Shown one piece after another: positions 11,331 to 21,724 of a DNA stretch of 64,000 bases. Position 1 is the stretch's first letter, and the number at the start of each line of letters is the position of its first letter. The DNA is from Tupaia tana (taxonomy: Eukaryota > Chordata > Mammalia > Scandentia > Tupaiidae). The notes under the pieces were generated by a model. It saw only the letters and a program-made list of their open reading frames with translations. It did not search any database and had not been told where the DNA came from. The stretch is taken from assembly GCA_026018925.1 (NCBI GenBank), contig JAKSZU010000004.1, forward strand, positions 9,582,017 through 9,646,016. Direction: 5' to 3'. A program made the position numbers and the translations under genes.

Positions 11331-11592
11331 GGACCAGCGGTTAGTGTAATGGCTATGTCGCTGGACTCCCACGTAGTCGACCGCAGTTCGCATCCTGGAC
11401 CCGGTGGCTTAAAACTCACGCTGGAAGCGTGTGCGTGCATGCCCAAGATCCCAAGAAGAGAATGGAGGAGAAGGGATTGCGGCGTGGCCATCTCCTCTGG
11501 GGGGTGATTTCTTGCTTTCTATTTCTCTGTCTCTCTCTGTCTGTCTGGCGAGCGCACACGCCCTATAGCAAAAACCTCTCAAAAAAAAAAAA
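11331..11592 (+). mobile_element. Family A SINE with 16-bp target-site duplication
   Basis: The head starts GGACCAGCGGTTAGTGTAAT, the B box is AGTTCGCATCC, the end is CCCTATAGCAAAAACCTCTC and a pure A tail. Flanks AAAAAGGCACTCAGGG (11315-11330) and AAAAAGGCACTTAGGG (11593-11608) differ at one base. Retained CpGs mark it as a recent copy. Confidence 0.95.
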
Positions 11593-11608
11593 AAAAAGGC
11601 ACTTAGGG

Positions 11609-11990
11609 CTGCTATGGCTGAACTTTGATGTCCTCCCCCACAAAATGTGTATATTGAGGCCCTGACCCCCAGTGTGAAGGTATTTGGAGGGGGGTCTTTG
11701 GGAGGTGATTGGGGTTAGACGAGGTCATAGGTGGGGCCTTGATCTTGGGATTAGCGCCCTTATAAGAGGTGCCAGAGAGCTGCAGCTTTCTCCCTCTTCT
11801 CTGTGCACACAGAGGTCACGTGAGCCCACTATGAGATACCAGCCACCTCCGGGCCAAGAGAAGGAACCTCTGAACGAAACCTACCTCGCCAGCATCTTCA
11901 TCCCAGTCTCCGGAACGGTGGGAAACAAAGTTTGGTTGTTTAAACCCCCAGGCCCCTGGTGTTTTGCTATGCAGCCTGTGCAGGTTAAGA
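11609..11990 (+). mobile_element. MLT1 LTR (ERVL-MaLR), near complete
   Basis: Starts GCTGCTATGGCTGAA and continues with the MLT1 blocks gaggccctgacccccagtgt, gggaggtgattggggttaga and gcccttataagaggtgccag, ending near ttttgctatgcagcctg. It is a solo LTR of an extinct retrovirus-like element, non-coding. Confidence 0.85.
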
Positions 11991-12219
11991 CAGGGAATTC
12001 TATCTTTTAGCCCTTGAACCACTGGATGAGTAGTGAGACAGACATCGCTGTTTCCACCCCAAGCCATAACCCGTTCTTCCTTCGTTCAGAGCCTCAGCTT
12101 GGTTTTGTATTAGGCAAGTGTAATGTACTTGGGAAGATAGGTCCCATCGCCAGCCCCCAGTCTTATCTTTCTCCTCTTATGGTCTAAGCCTGAGCAAGTG
12201 AAAAGAACCATCATTCCAA

Positions 12220-12400
12220 CTCTAGTTACGGAACCCGAACTCCATAGCCAAGCTATCTGGGTTCAAATCTCGACTCTTCAAGTTACCTTTTGAGTAGCTT
12301 TGGGCAACGACTGATGTATTAAGATAACCCTGTAAATTCTATAGGAAGGCGCCTGCGGTGTAATAAGTACCTGGCATTGCTGTTACGGCTATGAGCTACA
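12220..12400 (+). mobile_element. MIR SINE, diverged
   Basis: The MIR signs are gctatctgggttcaaatctc, gactcttcaagttacc and gagtagctttgggcaacgac, then a weak 3' part ending taagtacctggcattgctg. Confidence 0.7.
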
Positions 12401-12417
12401 CAGAGGAGCTCTCCTGT

Positions 12418-12702
12418 TGTTTTTCTTCTTTTTTTTCTTTTTTTCTTTTTTTAATAGAGGTTTTTGCCTTAGGGCACATGCACTAGCTGGGGAGAGAGAG
12501 ACCAGTGAGGGAGGGAAAGTGAGAAATCACCACCCCAGGGTGGATGGCTATATCCCAATCCCTTCTCCATTCTTCTCTCAAGATCTTGGGCATGCATGCA
12601 CGTGTACCCGGCATGAGTGTCAAGCCACCGGGTCAGGACTCGAAGCGCAGTGGGCCATGTGGGAGTCCAGCCGTGTTACTGCTACGCCATCTGCTGGTAC
12701 TG
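12418..12702 (-). mobile_element. Family A SINE, minus strand
   Basis: Minus-strand reading gives the head CAGCAGATGGCGTAGCAGTA, the B box CTTCGAGTCC, the core ggagaagggattgggatata and the tail as a T/C-rich stretch at 12,418-12,452. The pyrimidine tract and gtgccctaagg end are present. Confidence 0.88.
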
Positions 12703-12889
12703 CTTTCCTGGCTGTTTCTGTGCAAGATTATCTCCTTGACAAACAGGGAGGGGACGAGGAAATTGGCCTTCTCCTGCCATTTTGAGATTGTGAAGCACCA
12801 ACCTAAGGGCAGAAAACAAAAATAAATGAATATGCTGGTATGACAAGATAGAAATTGGGAGCAACCTGCCTTAGAACTTCTCCTTATGT

Positions 12890-13030
12890 GAGATGAAGAT
12901 TAGCCGTTCTACGCTATTATTAGCTTCACTGTACCCATGAGGAGACTGAGGCTGGGGGAGGGGAGGCAGTGCTTAAGTCCTTTGCTCTGGATACCTCTGC
13001 TAGACGCCAGGTCTAGGACTCAAACCCACA
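12890..13030. mobile_element. MIR-type fragment
   Basis: Blocks cactgtacccatgaggagac, tgaggctggg and ccaggtctaggactcaaacc match the widespread MIR/MIR3-type pattern. Confidence 0.65.
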
Positions 13031-13219
13031 GCCTGTTCTTCCCTGGTAACCAACAGGACTGGGGGATGAAGGGAAGAGTGTATCTCTTGGAGAGGAGGTG
13101 AGGGAAGGGCATGCTTTGCCCGACTCCACGCTCCCTGGAAGAGGTGCACTGAGCAGGTGCCTGCCTGCCTCCAGTGCCTCAGCTGTCAATAAAACCCCCA
13201 GCCTGGCTGTGGCAAGCTG

Positions 13220-13635
13220 CAGATTCATGCAAATTCAGGGCCTATATTTAGCAGTAATTTAGCTGTCATCAGTCAGAGAGAAGAAAAAGCCCTCCCCAAC
13301 GTAATGGTTATTCATATCGACTACCTACTCCTCTGGTGCCTTATAAATCCAGTGAAATCTGACTCAAAGTGGCGGTAGCACACAGGGGCTGACTGGCTTG
13401 GATTATTGGACCCCCAGGGTACAGATGATGGGGCAACAGCCGGAGCACAAAAGGAAGCGAGGGTGCATTTTTCGTGGAGAGTGATGATCAGGGAGAGAGA
13501 TGAAGAAAGATGAGTCAGTCGTGGAAATCTAATAAAAAACCTGAAATGAGAGACGCCAATGAGTCAGAGGACGCTGGAGCTGGGAGGATCCTCAGAAGTC
13601 AAGCAGTCCAACCCTCAAGGAAACTGAGTCAGGGA
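13220..13635. promoter_or_regulatory. Candidate enhancer: four AP-1 sites plus octamer and MEF2 motif
   Basis: Perfect AP-1 motifs TGA(C/G)TCA occur at 13360-13366, 13511-13517, 13560-13566 and 13625-13631. The octamer ATGCAAAT is at 13227-13234 and the MEF2 consensus CTATATTTAG at 13242-13251. AP-1 is expected about once per 8 kb, so four in 272 bp is unusual. The 5' part (13,170-13,400) looks unique. What gene it would act on cannot be seen here. Confidence 0.4.
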
Positions 13636-13659
13636 GAAGAGCGGTCATAGTGACAGCCC

Positions 13660-13870
13660 TCATAATTACCACTAATTGAATTCCCACTCTCTTTGTCAGA
13701 TATTCTAGTCATTAGACTCCCTCAATAGCCCGACATGATCCAAATTGTTCCTGTTTTAAAAGCCAAGGACCAGAGATACAGAGAGACCCAGTCACTTGCG
13801 CCAGGTCCAAAATCGGCAATGTCAGGATTTGAACCCAGGTCTGTCTGGTGCCATTGATCATAGCCATTAA
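13660..13870. mobile_element. MIR-type SINE fragment
   Basis: The signs are ttttaaaagccaaggaccag, agagacccagtcacttgcgc, aatgtcaggatttgaaccca and ggtctgtctggtgcc. Old, non-coding. Confidence 0.75.
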
Positions 13871-13879
13871 TGATTCTGT

Positions 13880-14529
13880 GGGTTGACGTGTCACTTTGTG
13901 TGGTTAGTTAATTTCACAGCTGGACTGGACTTTGGCGTGATCGAATCCTTGTCCATTTCCCCCACTGTGTCTGCCAAGTGGGAAACCACAATGATTCGTG
14001 GCAGGAGTGAACGGAAAGTAATGGGCGGAGGGAAGGTGGGTTTGTGCTTTATGTGAGTGGGTGTTGGGGAGTAGAACACAAACACCCTGTTTTCCCCCTT
14101 TAGCTACACATCCATTAGCGTGGTCAGATGGTGGCTATGGGGTACCTGTAAGGTGGAAGGAGAGGCTGCTTTGGGAAGGGGAGAGGGCAGCATGTCTAAG
14201 TGGGCACGATGGTGGGGGACTTAGGCATCGTGAAGGCCTCCAGAGAGTGAGAGTCTGGACGCAGAAAGGGAAGATGGCAACTTAACTCCGCCCGCCCGTG
14301 CAAAAGATCTGCTCTCTTGCCCAAGATAGACCTGGCAGCACTTTGCAGGCGAAGCCTCCCAGGAGAGGAATGATCCTAGCAGAGGGTGATATTCATGCAA
14401 CGTGGCCTCATAATGGCTGGGCCAGGAAGGAGCCACGGCTCTGCTCTCAGTCCACAGAACCTAACCACAAATCTAGAAAGGACTCAGGCTCCACTCCTGA
14501 GCTGACACTGGTACCCCTCACGAGCAGCA
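13880..14529. other. Unique non-coding DNA
   Basis: No repeat is recognised in this 650-bp stretch. An acceptor-like sequence (a T/C tract ending CCCCCTTTAG) lies at 14,090-14,104 but no coding frame with a partner donor can be defended. Confidence 0.45.
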
Positions 14530-14745
14530 CCTCCAGGACTAAGAACACGGACTTTGAGACCATGGTGCCTGGGCGACTCAAACAAGTCCTTGAACGTCCT
14601 GTGCCTCAGTTTAATGGGCTCTACAATGGGAATAACATGAGGCCCTCCCTCGCGGGCTGATGTGAGGATGAATGAGGGCATCTGTGTGGGGCCCGTAAGG
14701 CCGTGCCTGGCACAGAGCCGGTGCGATGTACGTGGTAACTGTGAC
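14530..14745 (+). mobile_element. MIR SINE
   Basis: Clear MIR order: aagaacacggactttgagac, gtgcctcagtttaatgggct, a tgtgaggatgaatgagggc block and cgtgcctggcacagagccgg. Confidence 0.85.
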
Positions 14746-15135
14746 CATCACTTTTGGTTTTAATTCTGAGATGCTTTTGTCTGCTAAAGCAGAAGGTCTG
14801 TGGGACTCAGCGTTTTCCTTCCGTAACCCTGAGATGGCTGAATTATCCCTTCACCAGGCCACAGAATGTACACGACAGTCATTCAGATAGTCTGCAAAAT
14901 ACGGTACTTCTCCCGGATCCTTTCCCCACATTCCCCACCTCCCCACACACCACCTTCTCATAACCACATTTATCTGGATAATAATAGAATAAACATCCTC
15001 TGCTTTGTCCTCAAGTTGCTCGGGTATCTTAAGGCCAGTTGGTTCGTTTGGGATACTTGGGCCCAGGGAGACTCTGGCCAGCCTCCTCTTCTGCCTGCAC
15101 GGCCCCAGCTAATCCAACATAACCCCCTGCCCCCT

Positions 15136-15290
15136 CCCCCCCCCCCCCCGCCTCCCGCTGCGCTGGTCACCTGGGCCAGAGACCATCAGCTCCGCCCTCT
15201 CCATCCGGAAGTTTCAGCTTCACAGCCAGTGCTCGCCTCCCAAGCAGCCAGGAGCAGGAGGAATGGCCACAAATAACCACAGTAGCGCAG
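15136..15290 (+). promoter_or_regulatory. Possible 5' exon: ETS site, ATG and splice donor
   Basis: A C-run (15136-15149) is followed by a perfect ETS motif CCGGAAGT (15205-15212), then an ATG at 15263 with purine at -3 and G at +4. Nine codons later comes a donor, GCAG|GTACGG (15290/15291). The short frame would encode M-A-T-N-N-H-S-S-A. It has no match I can name; the next exon is not found. This may be coincidence. Confidence 0.2.
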
Positions 15291-15559
15291 GTACGGGACA
15301 TGGGTGGAGGGAGGGAGGTGTCTCCAGTTCACAGAAGGAGCAGCGGCATGAGTTCACCAAGCTGAGCTCCGTCTGAGTGCGTCTGCTGGCTGCTAGCCCC
15401 TAAAATACAATTGCTAGAGGCCAGGCTGTCTTGCTGAGGCCCTGTCTGTCCTGACTACACCTGAGGGGTGAGTCCCACAGTCCCCGGGTCTGGGGAAGAC
15501 ACTGACAGACCAGGACGGCTGTCCCAGCATCTCCTTTCCAAGCCCTTCTTGGGGTTCAT

Positions 15560-15760
15560 CTGTCACTGGCACTCAGTGTGGACTCCAGACCAGAGCATCA
15601 GCTGCATCACCAACAAGCTTGTTGGAAATGCACCTTCCCAGGCTCCACCCCAGCTGAACGCCCGCTCAGAGCCTCTAGAGGTGGGTCCTGCAAGCTGGGT
15701 TTTAACAAGCCCTCTGGGGAGTTCAGCACTGCACTCTGGATTGAGAGCCACTGGTCTAGA
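15560..15760 (-). mobile_element. MER5A-type hAT element, minus strand
   Basis: On the minus strand it begins CAGTGGCTCTCAATCC and ends near tctggtctggagtccacac. Internal blocks such as gctgggttttaacaagccct (seen on plus) fit MER5A/B, a short non-autonomous hAT-Charlie element. Confidence 0.85.
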
Positions 15761-15761
15761 C

Positions 15762-15948
15762 AGCAGTTCTCAAACTTTGCAGAATATGAGAATTCATATC
15801 CTGGGAAACTTCAAACAACCCCAGAGGCCAGAGCATATTCCAGCCCAGTTAAACCAGGATCCCTCAGGATGGGCTTCAGACCTGAGTGTTTTTAAGTTCT
15901 CCTAGGTGATTCTGATACACACTCAGGGTTGGGAACCATTGATCGAAA
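15762..15948 (+). mobile_element. MER5-type hAT element, plus strand
   Basis: Starts CAGCAGTTCTCAAACTTTG, the MER5 terminal inverted repeat, and ends with gattctgatacacactcagg, gttgggaacca. It lies back to back with the preceding copy in opposite orientation. Confidence 0.8.
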
Positions 15949-15949
15949 T

Positions 15950-17112
15950 ATTTAATAGACTAATCCACAGACATCCTCTTTCCGACATGACTATGCTTAG
16001 CACAAGCCCTAAAAGGGAGAAGGGATAGCAAGTTCATGCTGAAGCTGTTAGATGCCAAGATGGGTATCTGTCTTACAAGGAGCAAGTAAAGGCCTGGAAC
16101 AGTCACGTAGCTCATTCAAAGGCAGAAGCAAAGCCTCCAGAAGGCGAATTCTACAAGTTCTAACCTGAGGCCTCAGGCTAGACCGTGGGTCCGGAGCTGG
16201 GCCACACTACCATGTGCCCTATAAAATGTGCACACCATTATTGTCAGGATGAAAGCGATGACTTTGATCTGCTTCTGTTCTTCTGAATGAAATCACCAGA
16301 TGACAGATCTCAAGTGCATTTGGCTAGTGAGAATTCACAGGGCCAAGATCACACGCCAGCCACGCAAAGAGTAGTTTGTCTACCCCGGCATCACAAGGCA
16401 GACCTGGCAGTGGAACTGCCGCGAGTGCAGCGTGCTGCAAGACATTTTAAAGACTTGTTGTCTTTGATTAGAACCTAAAATGATCATTTTGACACTACAG
16501 TATAATTTCTGGGCTTGATTCGTCATCTAGTAAATTTGTTTTTCCAGTAAATGAGAATTTGATTCTTCTTTTTCCTCGCACCAAATCTTAGGTACTGGGT
16601 ACTACTCTGGAGGACTCACCCTCAGTAAACAATTCAATAGGAGCAAAAAACTTCTGCCTAAGGATGTTCACCAAAGCTCTGCCTATGACAGTGACAAAGT
16701 TGAAAAAAAAATGATACCAAAAAAGTAATAGCAATAATGAGTGTCTACTGAGCACTACCTGTGCTTCTGGCACACTGTCCTAAGAACTTTTTATTTCGAT
16801 TACATTTGTGAAAATAATTTTAATAACATATAGTTCTATAATTCCATGTTGTAGTAGTTATCAAATAATTCCAGTTTTCTCTTTCCAGGACAGGGTAAAA
16901 TGATACATCTGGTCTCCCTTGTCAGTGGGCAGGGCCTCGTGAGTCCATCAAGTGAGTTACCAACGGAAGTGGCTGAACACTTCCTCAGCCTGACTCCCTA
17001 AGCTCTACTGAGAGCAGAATCACACCCGCCTCCACCACCCCCTACCCACTGGCACTCTGTTCCCACCAGCAGTCAACACAGAAGACATGAAACATGAGGA
17101 AGAAATAAACTT
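15950..17112. other. Mostly unique DNA with faint old repeats
   Basis: A weak L1-like trace (ctaaggatgttcaccaaagc) and a tgagtgtctactgagcacta motif lie at 16,590-16,800. The remainder, including a 63-codon open frame at 16,287-16,478, is unrecognised. Confidence 0.4.
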
Positions 17113-17398
17113 TCTTTTTATTAAAAAAGTCCATTCCCTTCCTCTTCTATGAGAGGAGAGAGAGGGGGGCACTCCCAACAGGGTCTTCACACTACGATCC
17201 TACTCTTAGCCTCAGCAAGACGCTCTCTTGCTCTGGGCGTGTGTGGGCAGTACTAAAGAACTCAAGTAGTTAAGGGTCATGAGCATGGGTGTGCAGGCCC
17301 CATGTGCACAGGGACACCTCAAGACACAAACCTGGGACCTTCCCACATGGAATGGGCAGCATGGAGCATTGCGTTACTGCTGTGCCACCACAGCCAGC
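17113..17398 (-). mobile_element. Family D SINE, minus strand
   Basis: Read on the minus strand: a head GGCTGGCTGTGGTGGCACAG with a ggtcccaggtttgtgtcttg block, a middle section, gtgtgaagaccctgttggg, CTCTCTCTCCTCTCAT and a tail with AATAAA-type A-rich sequence. A middle insertion (17,220-17,300) is not shared with other copies. Confidence 0.75.
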
Positions 17399-17529
17399 CT
17401 AAGCCTGTGTTTCTCAGGCCACTTAGACTTAGGGGTTGTTTGTTACCACAGTGTAACAGCCTGCTCTTACTGATACATACATAACATTCTCTCGTTTTAA
17501 CTCTGACAACATTTCTTTGAGTAATTACT

Positions 17530-17670
17530 GTTGATTCCACTTTATAGATGTAGAAACTGAGGCTCAGGGAGATTAAATTACGAATTTGCCCAAGTTCACA
17601 GATCTAGTAAGTTTTCAATGAAGCCAGCTAACGCCAAAGACCAAGCTCTTAATCACTACACTATCAATAT
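17530..17670. mobile_element. MIR-type fragment
   Basis: Blocks ccactttatagatgtagaaa, ctgaggctcagggagattaa and gaccaagctcttaatcacta match the MIR/MIR3-type pattern. Confidence 0.75.
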
Positions 17671-19042
17671 TCAGGAAATGGTATATCCACTCCGAAGTAC
17701 TATTAGGATGTCATTGAGATCAGTAATTTTAATGATAGTGTAGAAACAGAGTGAGAATACGTATAGTGAAATAAAACATGAAAGAAGCAGATTGCCAAGT
17801 GGTGGGAACACCGTGTCTGCAATCGTGTTTATGTGTCTAAGATGAACAAAATCAGGAGGAAATCTATGGAAGTAGAAATGCTTATTGTAGACCAGAGGGT
17901 TACCTATGACTTGCCAAAATTTTCTCCAGCATCATCCCATCACTTTTTCATTAACAAAACAGATCGATCTTCTCTTTCGAACGCCCATCTGCACAATGTC
18001 ACACGTGGGCAGAAGGCACGAGAGCGCCACCGTCAGCAGCTCACATCTTTTGCCCAACATCAGACATCTGGAAAGTCTGGATGAGCCAAATGACTGCCTC
18101 TCTCATGCCTCACTGAAGACTTCGGGAAGCGGGGAGGGAAGATTGCTCTGAATAGCTCGTGAACTTCATGGAGAAGCCAAGTTCACTAGAAACGCTGTGG
18201 AGTGTCATGCCCTACTGGGGAAAAGTATGGGAGGGAGCAGAACACAGTCTCCCACACAAATCCAGGGGAAACTTCTCTCACCAGCTGTTTCTGCCTCCAT
18301 CCTGGTAAAACAAACAAACAAACAAACACCGGTATGGCCACTGAAGAGCGGACACTTAGCCTGTGACATATATTGGGGTTTGTGGGCCACCCTGGAATTG
18401 TTCCAGCACACCCAAAAGAAATGATACTCATGTCTTTACGCATTGAAATGTAGAGCAAACCCAGCCTCCAAACACTGGCACTCCCAGTACCCTCCCACAG
18501 ATGGTCCTTTCACAGGGGTTGTCATGCTGCCTTAGGTGACCACCACTTTCACCATCCCAGCTGATGGGCCATGGAGAGCGCCAGTGGCCTTTTATTGGCC
18601 TTGCCAGAAAGCTCTATGCAGAAGGACAATGCCATCTTACAGGGCCAACCGCATTCTCTGACGGGATTAACATGAGGTAGAGACTAAGCAGTAGGTAGAG
18701 GAACAGAGACAAAAAGACAGAGAAGACAGATGAGAATGCCTCCCAGTCACCACATGGTGGAAGAATGGACACACTCTTGCTCCTGAGGGTAGGTGGGCAG
18801 TACTGAAAGGGCTCAGTGGTTACAGTGTTGAATCATGGAGGATCTTCCATTTCCCAAGCTGGCTTCATTTCAAGGCCACCTGCCTGAGGGTATTCCTAGA
18901 ATACCTTGTTTGAGGTTGTTTCTTTAGGAACTTTCCTAAAACCTGGAGTGTGCTGGAAGGACAAGAACGTCTGCCCAGAGAGCCAGCCTAGGAGGTAACC
19001 ACAAAACTCTGCAGGCATACTTCCAGGTCTAACTGGTTGGGT
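17671..19042. other. Unique non-coding DNA
   Basis: No clear repeat is recognised. A CAAA run (18,307-18,327) and a short stretch at 18,770-18,850 that resembles part of the insertion inside the Family D copy at 17,218-17,290 are the only structure seen. Confidence 0.45.
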
Positions 19043-19252
19043 CAGGAGTCAGCAAACTTCATCCATAAAGGTCCGTGCAGCTCTTTTCAACTTTGAGGAC
19101 AACACAACAGCTCAACACTGATGTTATGACTTGGAAACTCTTCCAGAAAATGTGTAAGCAAATGGCTGTGACTGTGTGCAGTAGAACTTGACTCCAAAAG
19201 CCAGTGGCAGGTGCATTTAGTCCATGGGCTGTCATTTGCTGGCCCCTGGACT
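19043..19252. mobile_element. Short non-autonomous hAT element
   Basis: The ends are inverted repeats: CAGGAGTCAGCAAACTT at the left and TTTGCTGGCCCCTG at the right, matching the widespread mammalian CAGGGGTCRGCAAAC terminus. At about 210 bp there is no transposase. The exact family name is not certain. Confidence 0.8.
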
Positions 19253-19782
19253 GGGCCATCAACCTGACAATGAAGCGTTCACATGCATCTCAAGGATACC
19301 CTGCCCATGGCTCCCTGAACACTCTTCCCACAAATAAGCAGCTGATAACAGTAGTGGAGAGATGAAGCTCCGAGAAGCAATGGCATTAGTCTCCAGCTAA
19401 TGTCACTTTCTCCCACTCTGTGGCTTGTAAGTCTTTCAGTTCCTGGATTCAGGGACAGTCTGGTAGGGAGGAGATGCAGAGATGACAGAGGGCCTGGCTC
19501 CAGAGCCCTGACTCTCTTTGTAACTTCTCTGCCTTCTGGGGAGAAACAGCTTCCTAAGGTGTGGGAAGACAGGGACAATTTCAAGGAAAGAAAACACCAT
19601 CTGTGAGAGTAAGAAACTGACTTCCTGACTCCACTCCTCCTTGAACAAGCCTTCTGAAACAGCGCCCAACACTTCAGTCCCTCCATTTCTTTCAAACATG
19701 CCACACTGGCTGGTTCAGAAGATTCCATATTGTGCTCAAAGTATGGTAGACCACTGTCCCAACTTGAGTGTCCAATAGACAT
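19253..19782. other. Unique non-coding DNA
   Basis: No repeat or exon is recognised. The 167-codon minus-strand open frame (19,279-19,782) has no domain and a composition typical of random frames. Confidence 0.45.
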
Positions 19783-20065
19783 CTCTTGATTCCCACCCCT
19801 CGTAGAGTTCAGATCTGCTCTTTCCCCCGCTTTCTCCTATCATCACAACATCACCTTCAACCACTCAGCCACTCAGGTCTGGGCTGGAATCTCTCCAGCC
19901 TTGCACGTCCAGCCCATCACAGGTCTGATCAGTCCCACTCCCAAACTTACCTGTGCCTTCCCTCCACCACCACCTCCCTAGCACATCTGCTCAGCAGTCC
20001 CCAATGTGCTCCTTTGCTTCTCTTCCTGTCCTCTACAGTCCACTCCCACTGATCCGTTGCAGTGA

Positions 20066-20612
20066 TTTTTTTTTTCTTTTTAATTTTGCCATAGAGCAAG
20101 CTGGCTGGAGGTAAACAGAGAGAGAGAGAGGGAGGGAAAGTGAAATAGGACCCCCCCCTCCCCCCTGCCAGGAAATGGTCAGGTGCAATCCCTTCCCCTC
20201 CATTACTCTTTCCCTTTGGGATTTTGGGCACACACATATGCACTCAGCATCTTTTTCACTTTTTTTTAAGAGAGATTTTTGCTTTAGGGTATGTGCACTC
20301 ACCAGAGAGATAGAGAAAGAGAGACAGAAAGCGAGAAATCACCCTCCAGGGAGGATGGCCACGCTGCAATCCTTTCTCCATTCTCCTCTCGGGATTTTGG
20401 GCAAGCACGCACATCATGTACCTGGTGTAAGTTTTAAGCCTTCAGGTTCAGGACTCAAACCATGGTCAACTATGTGGGAGTCCAGTAGTGTAACCATTAT
20501 GCCATCTGCTGGTCCCACCCCAGTATGTTTTTCAAGCTGCTAGGTATGGGACTTGATTGCACAGTCAGCCATGTGGGATTCAGCTGCTTTAACCCAACAC
20601 ACCACCAGCTGA
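20066..20612 (-). mobile_element. Older SINE (Family A/C) split by a younger SINE
   Basis: The minus-strand body occupies 20,066-20,259 (tail, pyrimidine tract, core) and the head 20,521-20,612 (B-box region caatcaagtcccatacc, head GGTCAGCTGGTGGTGTGTTG). The two halves join exactly across the inserted element at 20,260-20,520. Confidence 0.85.
20260..20520 (-). mobile_element. Family A SINE nested in another SINE
   Basis: A complete minus-strand copy: head GGGACCAGCAGATGGCATAA, core gagaaaggattgcagcgtgg, end gtgcacataccctaaagc and A tail. Flanks CAGCATCTTTTTCAC (20245-20259) and CAGTATGTTTTTCAA (20521-20535) are a diverged 15-bp target-site duplication. Confidence 0.88.
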
Positions 20613-21017
20613 CCCAGTGAATAATATTTTTTAAAACAGATGAATGGATTTAGTTTTATCTTTCAACTACCTGCTTAAACATCCTTCCTTAGCTTCTTAC
20701 TTCTCTTAGAATAAAGCGTATGTAGCTTACAAGACCTGAGATAATTTGACCCCCGCCTACTTCGCCAACCTCTTCCATCACCCTCTCCCTGCTCACAGTG
20801 CCTTCCACACTGGCCTCCTTCCTGTCCTCCAAATACAAAGCCTCTAACCACCAGGCCTTTGCCCCTGCTGCCCTTCGGCCTGGAATGGCCCTCACCCACC
20901 CAGTTCTATGTTTGGTTGATGTATCCTCATCCTTTAGGCCTCCGTTAAAATGCAGCCATTTCAGAGGTTACCGGGCCTGAAACCCAGCCCCAAGTTACTC
21001 TCTCACCACCCCATCCA

Positions 21018-21086
21018 CTGGGTCATCAGGAAAGTCAAGATGCATTTTTTCATAGAAAAAAACTTCATGACTTTCCTGACAACTTA
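21018..21086. mobile_element. Mariner-type MITE, copy 2
   Basis: Inverted ends CTGGGTCATCAGGAAAGTCA and TGACTTTCCTGACAACTTAA pair across about 70 bp. The internal TTTTTTCATAGAAAAA matches the other copies. Confidence 0.85.
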
Positions 21087-21139
21087 ATATTTCCTTCATG
21101 GCCCTTTTCTTAGTGTGAGGTTTATTTTTGGATTTTGTG

Positions 21140-21413
21140 GGTTTTTTTTTTTTTTTTTTTTGGAGGGGTTTTTTGCTATAGGACGCGTGCGCTCGCCAGA
21201 CAGACAGAGAGAGACAGAGAGACAGAAAGCGAGAAATCACCCCCCAGGGGGAATGGCCACGCCGCAATCCCTTCTCCTCCATTCTCTTCTCAGGATCTTG
21301 GGCACGCACGCACACGCGCCCGGTGTGAGTTTAAGCCACCGGGTCCGGGACTCGAACCACGGTCGACTACATGGGAGTCCAGCGACATAGCCATTACCCT
21401 AACTGCAGGTCCC
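21140..21413 (-). mobile_element. Family A SINE, minus strand, young
   Basis: Full length on the minus strand: head GGGGACCTGCAGTTAGGGTA, B box GGTTCGAGTCC, CpG-rich core (gcgcgtgtgcgtgcgtgccc) and a long pure A tail. The preserved CpGs argue for a recent insertion. Confidence 0.95.
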
Positions 21414-21551
21414 CTGTTTTGTTTTGTTTTTTAATCTATTTTGTTACTTGTTTATTTTGCCTCTCCACTGGACTAGAATCTCCATGAGGGCACAAATCTT
21501 GTCTGTCCAATTTCTATTGCTTTTCCAGTGCCCAGAATAATAGTTAGCACA

Positions 21552-21724
21552 GGGCCAGCAGGTGGCGTGGTGGCCACTCCCACATGGCCGACCACAGTTG
21601 GAGTCCTGGATCTGGTGACTTGTTTTCTCACTTTCCCTCTCTCTGTGTGTCTGTCTTTCTCTGGTCAAATAAAAATAATTGAATGAATGAATAAAATTAA
21701 AGAAATAATTCTTTTTTAAAAAAG
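21552..21724 (+). mobile_element. Family B SINE with 16-bp target-site duplication
   Basis: The head GGCCAGCAGGTGGCGTGGTG passes straight to the ctttccctctctctgtg tract, then GGTCAAATAAAAATAA and a tail with AATAAA and ATTCTTTTTT. Flanks AATAATAGTTAGCACA (21536-21551) and AATAATACCTAGCACA (21725-21740) match at 13 of 16 bases. Confidence 0.93.

Noticed and set aside
14970..15170. Glycine-rich minus-strand frame
   Set aside because: The glycine run is the translation of a C-run on the plus strand.
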